Source: Gnetum montanum (lineage: Eukaryota > Streptophyta > Gnetopsida > Gnetales > Gnetaceae). From it: DNA of 64,000 bases. Position 1 is the stretch's first letter, and every line of letters begins with the position of its first letter. Below are positions 37,245 through 48,402 of this stretch, one piece after another. The stretch spans positions 642,251 through 706,250 of the forward strand of contig MNCI01002042.1 of assembly GCA_015680685.1 (NCBI GenBank), written 5' to 3'. The notes under the pieces were generated by a model, which was given only the letters and a program-made list of their open reading frames with translations, did not search any database and had not been told where the DNA came from. Made by a program: the position numbers and the translations under genes.

Positions 37245-39360
37245 ATGGCCATCAAGAATATCCTTTCAAAATTGTCTCTCAGTGGACCATACGGGGCTGT
37301 AAAAAGAGCAATCAACCCAAAATTCTTGGATCTAGACCCATGCGCTTATACTAACTTAATAGCTTCTACTCAGGAAATATCGGGCTGGCCTAAAAATGTG
37401 GCCAAGACTTTAGATCTAGAGGTTGATAATATCACCGAAGATCCTCTTGTTGAGGTCCCCATTACTACATCCAATTGTGAAACTAGAACATTGAAATTAA
37501 GCGCCCTACTAGACTCACAACTTGTCAATGACATCACTCAAGTACTGAAAGACAACATCAAAACATTTGCATGGTCATATACCGACATGCCAAGATTAAA
37601 CCCCTGAATCGTCCAACACAATATCATCCTTGATGAAAAAATTAAAATGGTGAAACAAAAAGCACGAAAATTTAGACCTGAGGTGGCTTTAGCAGTCTAT
37701 GCTGAAATCACAAAGCTCTACCAAGCCGGTTTCATCCGGGCTGTTGACTATTCTAACTGGGTATCAAACATTGTAGTTGTCCCTAAGAAGAATGGTAGTA
37801 TACGCATTTGCATTGACTTTCGTGATCTCAACACAGCCACTATAAAGGACGACTTCCCACTACCTAGCATTGATCAACTTATCGACACAACTGCTGGGCA
37901 TGCACTATTATCCTTTATGGATGGATTTTCAGGATATAATCAAATAAGGATCAATTCAGAACATCAACTCAAAACAACTTTTATGACACCTTGGGGCACA
38001 TTCTGCTATACAATGATGTCATTTGTCCTTAAAAATGCAGGAGCTAAATATCAACGAGCAATGACATATATATCTAGTGATTACATGCTCAATTTGCTCA
38101 ATGATTACGTTGACAACATTGTGGTTAAATCTAAAGCAACCAAACAGCATGCAAAAGATCTAGACCTAGTGCGTAAACATTGTCTCAAATATGACCTTAG
38201 ACTCAATCCAAAGAAATGTGTCTTTGGTATCAAAACTAGCAAAATGCTTGGTTTCGTAGTCTCTAAAATAGGAATACGAGTAGACTCAGATAAGGTTAAG
38301 AAAATAACTAACATGCAACCACCAAAGAACCTTATAGAACTACGGGGCCTCCAAGGTAGACTATAGTTCATAAGACACTTTATCGAAAGGTTGACGGATA
38401 AGTTGAGACCTATGTAGCACCTATTATAAAAAATGTGCATTTCCAATGGACCCAACAATATCAGGAGACATTCGAGGACATAAAACAAGAGCTAGCCCAA
38501 CTGTCGACCATTTATCCCCCACAAGGTGATAAACCCTTTTACATCTACCTTGCAACTTCCGATTCTTCCATTGCATTGATGCTTTGTCAAAATCGTCAAG
38601 ATGGAGTTGAGATCCTTGTATATTGAGCCATGCTTTGATTGCCTATGAACAATGATACAACGACGTAGAGAAATCATGCCTTGCCCTCATCTTCTCCTTG
38701 AAGAAATGGCGGCATTATCTCTTCCGCAATCAAGTTTACATCATTTGCAAGGATAATGTACTCCATGTCATCACTAACAACATCTACGAGTCGAGTAGGA
38801 TAGCTAGGTGAAAAGCCATGATCGCAGAGTTTGACCTACACTATGTTGCTCAATCTTCCACAATAGGTCAAGCAATAGTCACGCAATTAATCATCTCGCC
38901 AACGCACAATCAAGCAATAATAAACCTTGAATTCCAAAATGAGAATATTAATAGTATAAACACTATACCCGAAAACTATGAAGCAATCCTCTATTTCGAT
39001 GAAGCCTTGACTTCCTGAGGAGGAAGTGTTGTCGCCATTTTAACATACCCGTCTAGAGAAATCCAATCCTTCACCTACCAATTAACCTTTCCTTGTACCA
39101 ATAACGTGGCTGAATACAAAGGTCTTCTCAAAGGTCTTCAAGCAGCATTGACTTTAGGAATCACACATCTTGTAGTTCGAGGTGATTCATAGTTGGTCAT
39201 TAATTAGGTCACGGAAGTTTACGCATGCAAAGCTCTCCATTTGCAACCGTATTGTGACTTGACCAAACATTTGCTAAAGTAGTTGGAAGAAGTGGATATA
39301 TAGCATGTCCCTAGAGGCGAAAACACTATTGTTGATGCACTTGCCACACTAGCCCTAAAA
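37245..39360 (+). pseudogene. reverse transcriptase and RNase H of the nested element
   Basis: RT runs from about 37245 to 38400: a linker with VNDITQVLKDNIKTFAWSY, then ITKLYQAGFIRAVDYSNWVS, VPKKNGSIRICIDFRDLN, LLSFMDGFSGYNQI and the palm loop YVDN, where the second catalytic aspartate of YVDD is replaced by asparagine (near 38108-38119). KTSKMLGFVVS and the thumb follow. RNase H is recognisable at about 38980-39350 (NVAEYKGLLKGLQAAL, THLVVRGDS, HVPRGENTIVDALA). Stops (a TGA near 37605, many TAG) and frame changes near 38370-38820 disable it. It would copy the element RNA into DNA. Confidence 0.9.
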
Positions 39361-40716
39361 ATGACACCCGAAATGTTCCATGCGTTGCCCAGCTCTATAA
39401 CAAGTTGTACCGAGCCTATAATTAACACCCTTGATGAAATGCCTATAACATCCATTAGCACAACACACACAATAGAATGGTACGATGACATAAAAGAGTA
39501 CCTTCTACAAGGCGAACCTCCACAACATTTGAAAAATTTTCAAAAGGACGCCGTGTGAAAACGCTCTCGGAAATATGCGTTAATAAGGGACACTTTGTGT
39601 TGCAAATCCTATGAAGGCATCCTGCTGATTTGTGTTAGTAGCATTGATAGTCAAAGAATTGTAGAGAAAATCCACAAAGGACTTTGTGGAGGGCACATAG
39701 CACCCAAAGCTATGGCAACAAAGATTAGGCGCTTAGGCTACTACTGGCCACACATGGAGTACAATTGCATCTCCAAGGTCAAGACATGTGACATTTGCCA
39801 AAATCATGGTAATCTAATACATGTGCCACCTAACAAATTGCACACAACACAAATCACATGGCCATTCCAAAAATGGGGATTAGACTTAATTGGACCAATA
39901 ACGCCATCATCCTCTGTAGGACATAGCTTCATTATCACTACGACTGAATACTTCACAAAATGGGTAGAAGCTATTCCCCTTAGGTAGACCACTTCTAAGC
40001 ACGTTTGCAATTTCATAATAGAAAACATCATGACCCATTTTGGTATCCTGATGACCATCGTTACTGACAATGGACCGCAGTTCAGTAGTGCATATACTAA
40101 GAGCTTCTATGAAAGCCAGGGTATTAAACATGCATTCTCATCACCTTACTACCCACAAAGCAATGGTCAAGCAGAATCTACAAACAAAATTGTCATCATG
40201 GTGCTTAAAAATATGCTAAATCAGAGCAAGAAACGATGGCACGAAAAACTAGTGTATGCATTGTGGGCATACAGAATGACACATCGAACATCTACAGGTA
40301 AAACTCCATATAGTCTTGTGTACGGATTTGAAGTTGTTTTACCTTTAGAGTTATAGGTTCCCTTATTGTGGATAGCTCTCTCGGGCCTCCTTGATGAATG
40401 TCAAAATAATGAACTACGCATTGCTGACCTTGACTCAGTGGCGGAAGAACGTGTGCGAACACTTGATTAGATTGAGTGGTACTAGAAATAGTAGCGGTAA
40501 TGACACAAACATGATATGCATAAATGCCTGATTAAAGAAGGAGACTTAGTCCTTAAGGTCATCCTTGAACATTCAAATAAGTTCTCAGGCAACTGGGAAG
40601 GGCATTACTTAGTCACCAAGACGTACAATAACGAAGCATTCAAACTTGCTGACATGGACAGGAATGACTTTGCTAATCCCACAAATCATCTGTACCTGAA
40701 ATGGTACTATGTCTAA
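39361..40716 (+). pseudogene. integrase of the nested element
   Basis: The zinc-binding N-terminus (IHKGLCGGHIAPKAMATKIR, YYWPHMEYNC, CDICQNHG) is followed by the catalytic core: first D in KWGLDLIGPI, second D in IVTDNGPQF, and E in NGQAESTNK, the D,D-35-E set. The C-terminal part keeps YALWAYRMTHRTSTGKTPYSLVYG and ends NHLYLKWYYV at 40716. All three acidic residues survive, but stops occur (a TAG after AIPLR, a cluster at 40460-40510). It is in the RNase H frame. Integrase would insert the cDNA and make the 5-base duplication seen here. Confidence 0.92.
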
Positions 40717-40729
40717 TCAAACTAAGGTA

Positions 40730-41100
40730 TGGAACAGTCCTAGCATCATGAACTAAAACTGATACCACAAAACGGTCCTAGCATCAAGACCTAAAATTGA
40801 TACCACAGAATGGTCCTGGGGTTATGACTTGAAACTAGCATCACAGAATGCCTTGGAGTCATGACAATAAACCAACACCACAAGGCTCTGTTCAGTATGA
40901 CACTAAACTGCCACATCAGTCCGCCATGACATGAAACTAGCATCCAGAGTCCACTAAGACTATAAACTAGTTTGCCTCTTCATAGTCCGCTACGATTATA
41001 AACTAGCAACGCACCATCCGCTACGATGCTAAACTGGCACCGTCTAAAGGGTTATGACGTGAAACTAACCCGCAATAGTCTGCTAAGACTATAAATTGGC
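40730..41100 (+). repeat. tandem repeats after integrase
   Basis: Units of about 45-50 bases, of the type (t)ggtcctagcatcatgacctaaaactgataccaca, drift to shorter forms (tccgctacgattataaactagcaac). Tandem repeats at this position are a known habit of Ogre/Tat elements. Confidence 0.8.
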
Positions 41101-42280
41101 AACATCATTGATGACCAAGAAATACTTAAAAAGATATGTTGCTGTAATTGGTTGTACATGTTTAACAAAGACTTGCTATATAATTTGTCTCATGGACCCT
41201 AATGAAGCTGATGTTGTTCATGATTCCGTCTGCTTTGAAATTGCACACGGTGGCTCCATCTCCTTATTTAAAGTGCTTAGTTAATCAATTCATTTGTGTT
41301 TTTCTTGTCTTCTTAGAGTTGTGTTTGCAGGATGACACGCCTGAGACATTCATGCACAGATGCACCTCATCATGAAGACAAGGTATCACATTCTTCCTAA
41401 CGATCGCAACTAGGTTAACCAATCTGTTCATAAGTACATTCCCCACTCCTGATACATTCCCTATTCCCCATCATGTTTCCTTTATCCTATTCAATTACAT
41501 CCCCTAGATACATTCTACTCCCCCAAAGCTCTTGATACATTGTTGCACACTGTGACTCTCTAAGCAGTTGCAACGCAAAATATAGTGCATGGTACATGAT
41601 ACAAAGTGTAAGTGCTCGAGCACGAGCACAGCACTAAAAGCAAGCTCTTTCAAAAGACCAAAAGAATAAGAAAAGAAAACATCAAAAAGAAAACAAAAAA
41701 AAAGAAGAATAAGAAAAAGAACAAAAAGGTCAAAGAGAAAAATACATGGAAAAGGTCTTCATGACCCCGTTGATATCATAGACCAAAGACTATTGGCTAT
41801 TCTCATACAGGCCCCAGGTGAGAAGGCAATTGTCTTGGAAAATAGTTACACTCATGTCTCAAAGAGATCATGCTACACATCATCGCGTGGCTTTGGTTGT
41901 TTACAACGGGCCCCGTAAACACTCTATAAGAGTCTCGTTTCTCCAATGAACGCACCTCCTATGTCTTGCCTCTGAGTCTACTGAAAACTGGCTATTGATA
42001 AGGATCAATGATATAGCTTGTTCACGTGAGAGCATTCCCATCTCACAATTTCAACAATAATTATATCCCTTGATCCACTCTTGATTTCCCCAATTACAAC
42101 CACTCCCCTTGCATCTTGAACTGCACCTCCCCAACCCCATGTACTTTTGAACACAGTGCGATGATGTCCAGCCAAGGGACCGATGGTTAATGCTTGGTAC
42201 TTGGTTATTCATGGTGTTTTGCACTTCTTTGTTGATGCCTCTCGAGTGAATTCCTCCAGACATCAACAAAGAGGGGCCAA
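41101..42280 (+). other. 3' untranslated part and polypurine tract of the nested element
   Basis: No reading frame is recognised. An A-rich stretch lies at 41640-41750, and the polypurine tract ACAAAGAGGGGCCAA abuts the 3' LTR at 42281. Confidence 0.7.
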
Positions 42281-43974
42281 TGAAACACCACTAATTTTGG
42301 CCTAGCACTTTGAAACAAGAACAACCCAGAGCCCTTCTGGCTTTTGGAAGATGAAATTTAACTAAGGCATGGAACTCACGCCTAGCTTGCTTGTGCTAGC
42401 TTGCTCACGTTGTCAAGCTAGCTTGCCCTCAGTGTGAGTAACTCTGATAGCTTTAAAATCAAGTTAAAGATGGCCCAATCTAAAGGTGTAAGCCATCCTC
42501 AAGGGCCACTGATGTCAAATCCAAGCTTCAGCATTTAGGTATTCAAATTTCAGTGTCAAAAGGTGCAAATTTCCTCACTCACGCTAAGGTCACGCTGGCA
42601 GCGTGAGCAACTTTCAGAGCCCAAAAATGAGTTGAAACGATCTGATTTCCAATGTCCAAGTCATCCTCAGAGTTCATCATCGACAAAATTCAAGTTCTAG
42701 CCTCCAGAATTCCAGATTCCAGTTCAAAATTGCAAGTTTTTGTAGCTCACGCTGTGGTCACGCTGCACTCATGCTAAAAACGTGAGTCCAGCATGAGCTA
42801 CCCAAAATGATCCAAAATAGGGTACATCAAGCTCAATTTTTGATTTTCAGATCATTCCTAAGGTCAGCCACACAGTCAGGTAGTAGTTGCACTCAAGAAA
42901 CAGGCTTTAAAATCAAAATCTAGTGGAAAATACGCCATTCTGGCTCACTCACGCTGAAGTCACACTGAGGTCACACTGGCAGCGTGAGTGCAGTGTGAGC
43001 ACACTGAGGACATGCTAGACAAAAATCAAGTCATGCTGGAAGTCCTGATCAGGAGAAAATGCTTCAAATAGCCACAAAGCCACTCAAATCGACATCCTGC
43101 AGTGGTCAATTTAGAGATCTAGAAGTTTCAAGCGAGCCAGAGTCAATTTCTCTTGTTGTACATTATCATTTCATTGTAAATTTTCATCATTTGTGAGCTT
43201 TTCATGCTCTTACACTCTAAATTGTATGTGCTTCCATGAGCGTAAGCTAGCTTGAGTAAGTTATCACACACTGTAAGATACAATGCACTTGGTCAAGAAT
43301 GTAGCTTGTCCACACATGTCCAACTCACACACAGCTGTCCATCGGACATGTGTCACATGATCCATTTTCCTCTCATCTCTCAGCCATTGATTCCATCCAT
43401 GAATTCTGTACCTAAACCTGGCCAAACGCTATAAATACCCTGTCAATTCACATAAACGGGGTTGGAAATTTTGGAGGTTGACGGCTTAGGAAGCACTAAC
43501 CAGTGACTTTGGACACTCAGACATACTTGACTGCTAGCATTCGAGCACTTCTGAAACACATCACCTTGGGGCTTGGTACTTGACTTGCCATCTACACGTG
43601 CAGCTACGCTTTGACCGGTGCACACCCTTTCTAAGCAATACAATACAATTCATTTTGCTAGCCATTATATTGTTTACTCTGTTTACATTTAGTTTATATT
43701 TTTTCTGCTATACTATTCTGTATACACTCTGTTTGCATTTCGTACATTGTTGTTTATATTTTGCACATCATTAGTTACGATAACCCCAGCATGAACCATA
43801 GTTTATGCTTGAGGAAGTCCTTGGTTGATTTGCGTGCAGACCATCCAAGGCACTCTACCTTCGTTTCCTTTTCTAACTTGCCCTTAGGCGAAGGCAGGGT
43901 CAGCTGTGTCTGCCCGACGATCTTTCGGTGTTTTTTTCCCTTCTAGCCTTACACCGACGATTTAGGTTAGTACA
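42281..43974 (+). repeat. 3' LTR of the nested Tat/Ogre-like element
   Basis: Begins TGAAACACC and ends GTACA. It matches the 5' LTR along its length with small indels. At 42590-42606 it carries the perfect hairpin TCACGCTG-G-CAGCGTGA. Confidence 0.92.
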
Positions 43975-44494
43975 TTAGCTTAATTATTTATTTAATTGTT
44001 ATTGTTATTTGCTGCTTTCTTCGTTAATATTTCCCTACCCTTATCTCCTAGTAACACGGAATGAGTACAACTTAATCACGAGCATTCAAGTGTGACTACT
44101 TGGTAACCCAGTAACATACTTAGGCCATGTGCTTGGTAATCCCAGTGGTAGTCATGCACGAGGTCCAAGATGTGTATGGATGATTAAGGAGCGGATGGTC
44201 ATCGCACTTAGGCTAGTTTAGATTCTATCTCACCCTCTCTGTCTCCTAGCTTAGTTAATATTATTTCCCATCATACCCAGGAGTAGCATTAGTGTAGGAA
44301 CATATCATACACCTCACTCTGGACTAAACCATATGTGACAAAGTTAATACTAGTCCAGGTGGGAAGACAACAAACTGCGATCTATGAGTAACTGTCTAGA
44401 TACCACAACTAGTCCATCTGCGGAGTTCGACCGGATCGTGCATGAAACGCTCATATTTGTATGGTTGAGTGTAGGGGTACCTTGCCACTGATCA
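43975..44494 (+). repeat. 3' LTR of the outer element, right part
   Basis: Resumes with the duplicated TTAGC (43975-43979) and then continues exactly where 24829 stopped. It ends ...ccactgatca before the duplication AATAG at 44495-44499. Confidence 0.93.
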
Positions 44495-44899
44495 AATAGT
44501 GTGTAAGGAAATTTATATATATATATATATATAAAGATAACTATTTACTAAGTAGTTAAATCTTATGATGATGAGAGGCCTTTAGAAAATGCTAAAAAGT
44601 CTTGACATAATGTTAATCATGATGGACAAACATGTAATACAATATCCTTTTGTATCTTTTTCTGCTACAAAAGTTAATATTTCACTAAAGCCTTCTGTTG
44701 GTACATCAAATCCTTTTGCTATTTTAAGTTTGAGCATAGATATGGAAATGATGTTAGAACTAAGTCCATTCTCTCTACTTATGATAAAGTTTTAGCTCTA
44801 TAGTACTCCCCTTTTATCCTGCATAGGAATAGAGATAAGTTCTATTGAAGGACTAGGATGTGGTATACAAGAAAGGGGATCGAGTTTGATTTTGTACAA

Positions 44900-46060
44900 A
44901 CAAGAAAATTGAATTCAAATAGTGGATGTGCTAAAACATCATATGTCAACCAATTGTGTTGATGCATCCTTGGTGATGCAGCCTCGTTGATGCATCCTTG
45001 GATGTGTCAGTGCATATGCATTGACGCTCTATCACTTGAAGCCTATATAAATATGTACATCATCCACATTTAGGCACCATTCCATCAGTAGTGTAGCAAA
45101 GCTCTTGTAGTTTCTTTTCATAGGACTTAGCCAAATTTCCCTCTGAATGCCTGCAGTATGGATTGAATTAATTAAATAGAGTTTTATTCGAGTGCAAGAT
45201 TTCCCTAAACACTTTTGCACGACAATAATAAAATTGAGATTTCTTCTTTCCATTGCAACACTTGGATTAACACTTGGTTTACTTTCAAGCACTTTACTTT
45301 ACATGCATCCTTGGATGTTTCGATGCATAGGTGTCAATGCTCTAATGCATGAAGCCTATATAAATATGCACACCATCCACATTTAGGCACCATTCCATTA
45401 GTAGTGTAGTAAAGCTCTTGTAGTTTCTTTTTGTATGACTTAGCCAAATTTCCCTTTTAGTACCCGCAGTATGGATCAAATTAATTGTACAGAGTTTTAT
45501 TTGAGTGCAAGATGTACTTGGATACTTCTGCATGACTGTAATAAAATCAAGATTTCTTCTTTCTATTATAGCACTTGGGTTAGAACTTAGTTTACTTTCA
45601 AGCACTTTACTTTATATGCACTTTACATTTCTGCACTTAGCAATGTAATATTTTAATTTCATAGCAATGTGAGGATGACCACTTTGATTATAATATACTA
45701 ACACTTGGTAATCCTAGCAGTGAATACTTAGTATGCTCGGTAGTGAATACTTGGTATGCTCAATAACATTAGTATAGGTTCAGAATGTGTATGGAAAGTG
45801 GGAACATATGCTCTACATTTAGGATAGCTTAGAACACCTTTCATTTCATTAATTAGTTAGAATTTAATATTTTAATCAATTCGCCCTTCTAATGCTTTTA
45901 ATGATAAATAATAATAATAATAATATAAACATTTCATGCCTTAGTCACACTTAACGATACCAATCAAATTAACATAAGTAATGATTGGGAAGATAATGAC
46001 AAGCAATATCATACCTAATTATCTGAAGCACTAGTCGTCACTCATTAGGGTGGAGTATCA
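44900..46060 (+). mobile_element. diverged Athila-like LTR remnant with internal tandem duplication
   Basis: The order of signals follows the family LTR: CCTATATAAATA, a cctgcagtatggat block, ttattcgagtg, aataaaattgagatttctt, cttggtaatcct, gattgggaagataatgac. The promoter-R part is present twice in tandem with a period of about 311 bases (44991-45301 and 45302-45612), so there are two TATA boxes (near 45043 and 45357). The ends are too decayed to find a duplication. Confidence 0.65.
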
Positions 46061-46790
46061 ACACAAGCCATATGTGATAAGAGTTACATATACAAAGTCA
46101 ACATCCTAAATTTAGAAAGTTATGACTTGAGAAATAAACACTTTACCATCATTCAAAATTATAATCCTTGTCTCGAGGATAGAGATTTAGATCTCTCACT
46201 ATTATTTTTAGTTATGTATGTTTTCTAGTTAAAAGTTCCTATATGGAAAGGTGCAAATTTTTGCATGATTACCATGTGAATTGAATTTTTAAGCCATGTC
46301 ATAATCGAAAATGATGCATATGCCAATTAGCATGGGCCATGGCTATTTGCCCACTTTAAATATTAGGAATATGTCATGACCACAAAGCTACAACATGTGA
46401 TTGGCCCTCAATATATTTTTGAGCTCATGATTTTTAAAAATTAATGTCATATATGTCAAAATAGGCAACCGAGGATAAATTGCGTAGACCTCCTAAAAGA
46501 TAAGGAATTGTCTTTTAATCTTTATATCTCTAGAATCCTTAGAAAATTTTCTACAACTTAAATAAAAAGAAATACTCAAAGATATAACAAAAAATAGAAG
46601 TCACAAGTTATTCTTTCTTTGTTAGCTAGAAAAGCACAAGATTTGATGGTGGAAATTTATTAGTTCAAATCTCTTAAATAGTAATTGATCTTAAGTTGAA
46701 CTTTTACATACATAATCCCTTAAATATCAACTTTTAGATCCAATAAGAAGAAATGAAAAATATTTATAAATGACCAAAATACAAGTAAAT

Positions 46791-48397
46791 TGTTAGAGAT
46801 GTGAAGAAAAAATCTATAGTTAACTTGTGTTGAACTTCACTTTTACCTTATTTAGTTTTAGAATTTTCTAAAATATGAAAAAAAGAGTTAAGATATCTAA
46901 AACTTCTTGTAAAAGAAAAGGTGATGACATGTGTGAGCTAATTATTAATTGTTTTCATTATTTTAACCGTAGATCTATAACTATTTAAATCCATCTTGGG
47001 TTGTTTATGGTGAGTGAGTTGATCTATAACTATTTAAATCCTTCTTGGGTTGTTTATGGTGAGTGAGTTGAGAGTGTGGTCTCCTGTGTAAGGGTTGTTG
47101 TGTGGAAACAATTGACTTGTGATCTTTCTAAACATCTTTGTGTATCTCTGTAGTTTTGAAAATGTTGTAAAAGTTGCTAAGTTGCTTTCATGTTTATCTC
47201 CCTTGTTTCTCTCTCACTCCATTCTGCAAGCTATTTTTCTCTGTTGTTGTTATGTTATTTTTGTGCCAATAATATTTGTGAATAACAATTTTTGCACAAC
47301 GCATAATTTGTAAACAAGTGGTATCAGAGCAAGGTTGAATGAGGTTAAGTTGTGCAATGTTTGTTATTGGTAGAGCACAAAAGGTTTTATAGGGTGGTTT
47401 GGATTATTTCTAAATTGTTTTTTTTTTTTCAGTGTAGATTCTTTTAGTGGGAGTTGTGTGTACAAGATAACAAAATTGTCTCATTTTTGTTCTTATTGAT
47501 GGATGAAACAAATGAAAAGAAAAGAGACCAGAATGCTAGCATTGTCATGACATTGGACATGTGAAAAGGGATTGCTTTGTTTTGAGACATGATGATGTTG
47601 TCTCTTAGATTTGTTGCTATTGAAGAGACATTTTATTATGTGAGAGTGTGAGCTGCATGTCTCTTTTGCTTTGTTCAAGTTTTGTGTTAGCATGTGTTAT
47701 GGTTTTTTGGGATAGTATTTGGTAACGTTGGTGTCATGCTATCTCATGTTGTTTTAGCTTGAGAAGGCTTGGTCTGTTAGGATGTTTCATGTAGGGATGC
47801 TCCTCAAATGGTTGTGTGTGCACTTGTGATTTTTTGCATGTTGTGAAGGCATGGAGTATTGATTGATGAAGTTGTCCCAGCTTGTTTTTCATCAGTCTGA
47901 GTGAGTTTTCTTCAAGTGGGAGATTGTTAGAGATGTGAAGACAAAATCTATAGTTAACTTGTGTTGACTTCACTTTATCTTATTTAGTTTTAGAATTTTC
48001 TAAAATATGAAAAGAAGAGTTAAGATATCTAAAACTTCTTGTAAAAGAAAAAGTGAAGATATGCCTAAGCTAATTATTGGTTGTTTCCATTATTTTAACC
48101 CTAGATCTGGCTATTTAAATCCATCTTGGGTTGTTTATGGTGAGTGAGTTGAGAGTGTGGTCTCTTGTGTAAGGGTTGCTATGTGGAAACAACTAACTTG
48201 TGATCTTTCTAAACATCTTTGTGTATCTCTATGGTTTTGAAGATGTTGTAAAAGTTGCTAAGTTGCTTTCCTGTTTATCTCCCTTGTTTCTCTCTTACTC
48301 CATTCTTCAAGCTATTTTCCCCTATTGTTGTTATGTTATTTTTGTTCCAGTAATATTTGCAAATAACGATTTTTGCACAATGCGTAATTTGTTAACA
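46791..48397 (+). mobile_element. small non-autonomous Copia-type LTR element
   Basis: LTRs at 46791-47316 and 47925-48397 start TGTTAGAG and end AACA, with TAAAT duplicated at 46786-46790 and 48398-48402. The tRNA-Met primer site TGGTATCAGAGC is at 47319-47330 and a polypurine tract (CAAGTGGGAGAT) precedes the 3' LTR. The interior is only about 608 bases. It holds a zinc-knuckle relic at 47534-47575 (C, C, HDIGH, VKRDC; CX2CX4HX4C) with a stop inside, so it is a shrunken gag remnant. The 5' LTR has a 52-base tandem duplication (about 46973-47075) missing from the 3' LTR, which accounts for the length difference. Confidence 0.92.
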
Positions 48398-48402
48398 TAA
48401 AT

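Larger units (their letters stand above)
24830..43974 (+). mobile_element. 19.1 kb Tat/Ogre-like Ty3/gypsy element, nested
   Basis: LTRs of 1696 and 1694 bases enclose a long leader, gag and protease in one frame, an interval of about 6.5 kb holding an antisense gene, then RT, RNase H and integrase, tandem repeats and a polypurine tract. TTAGC is duplicated on both sides (24825-24829 and 43975-43979). The size, the zinc-knuckle and integrase style, and the long interval between protease and RT (where legume Ogre has an intron) point to the Tat lineage, Ogre-like. Many stops, mostly TAG and TGA, show it is dead. Confidence 0.92.
18944..44494 (+). mobile_element. Athila-like non-autonomous LTR element, split by a nested 19 kb element
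   Basis: A 5' LTR, PBS, gag, 3' ORF, polypurine tract and 3' LTR are present. The 3' LTR is interrupted at 24829 and resumes at 43975. The outer flanks carry the perfect 5-base duplication AATAG (18939-18943 and 44495-44499), which proves that both LTR halves belong to one insertion. Without the nested element and its duplication it is about 6.4 kb. There is no protease, RT or integrase between gag and the 3' ORF, so it resembles the gag-only (TR-GAG-like) class but with the extra env-position ORF. Confidence 0.92.

Noticed and set aside
47119-47313. Open frame with hydrophobic residues, repeated at 48200-48400
   Set aside because: Both copies lie at the same place in the two LTRs of the small Copia element, so they are LTR sequence, not a gene pair.
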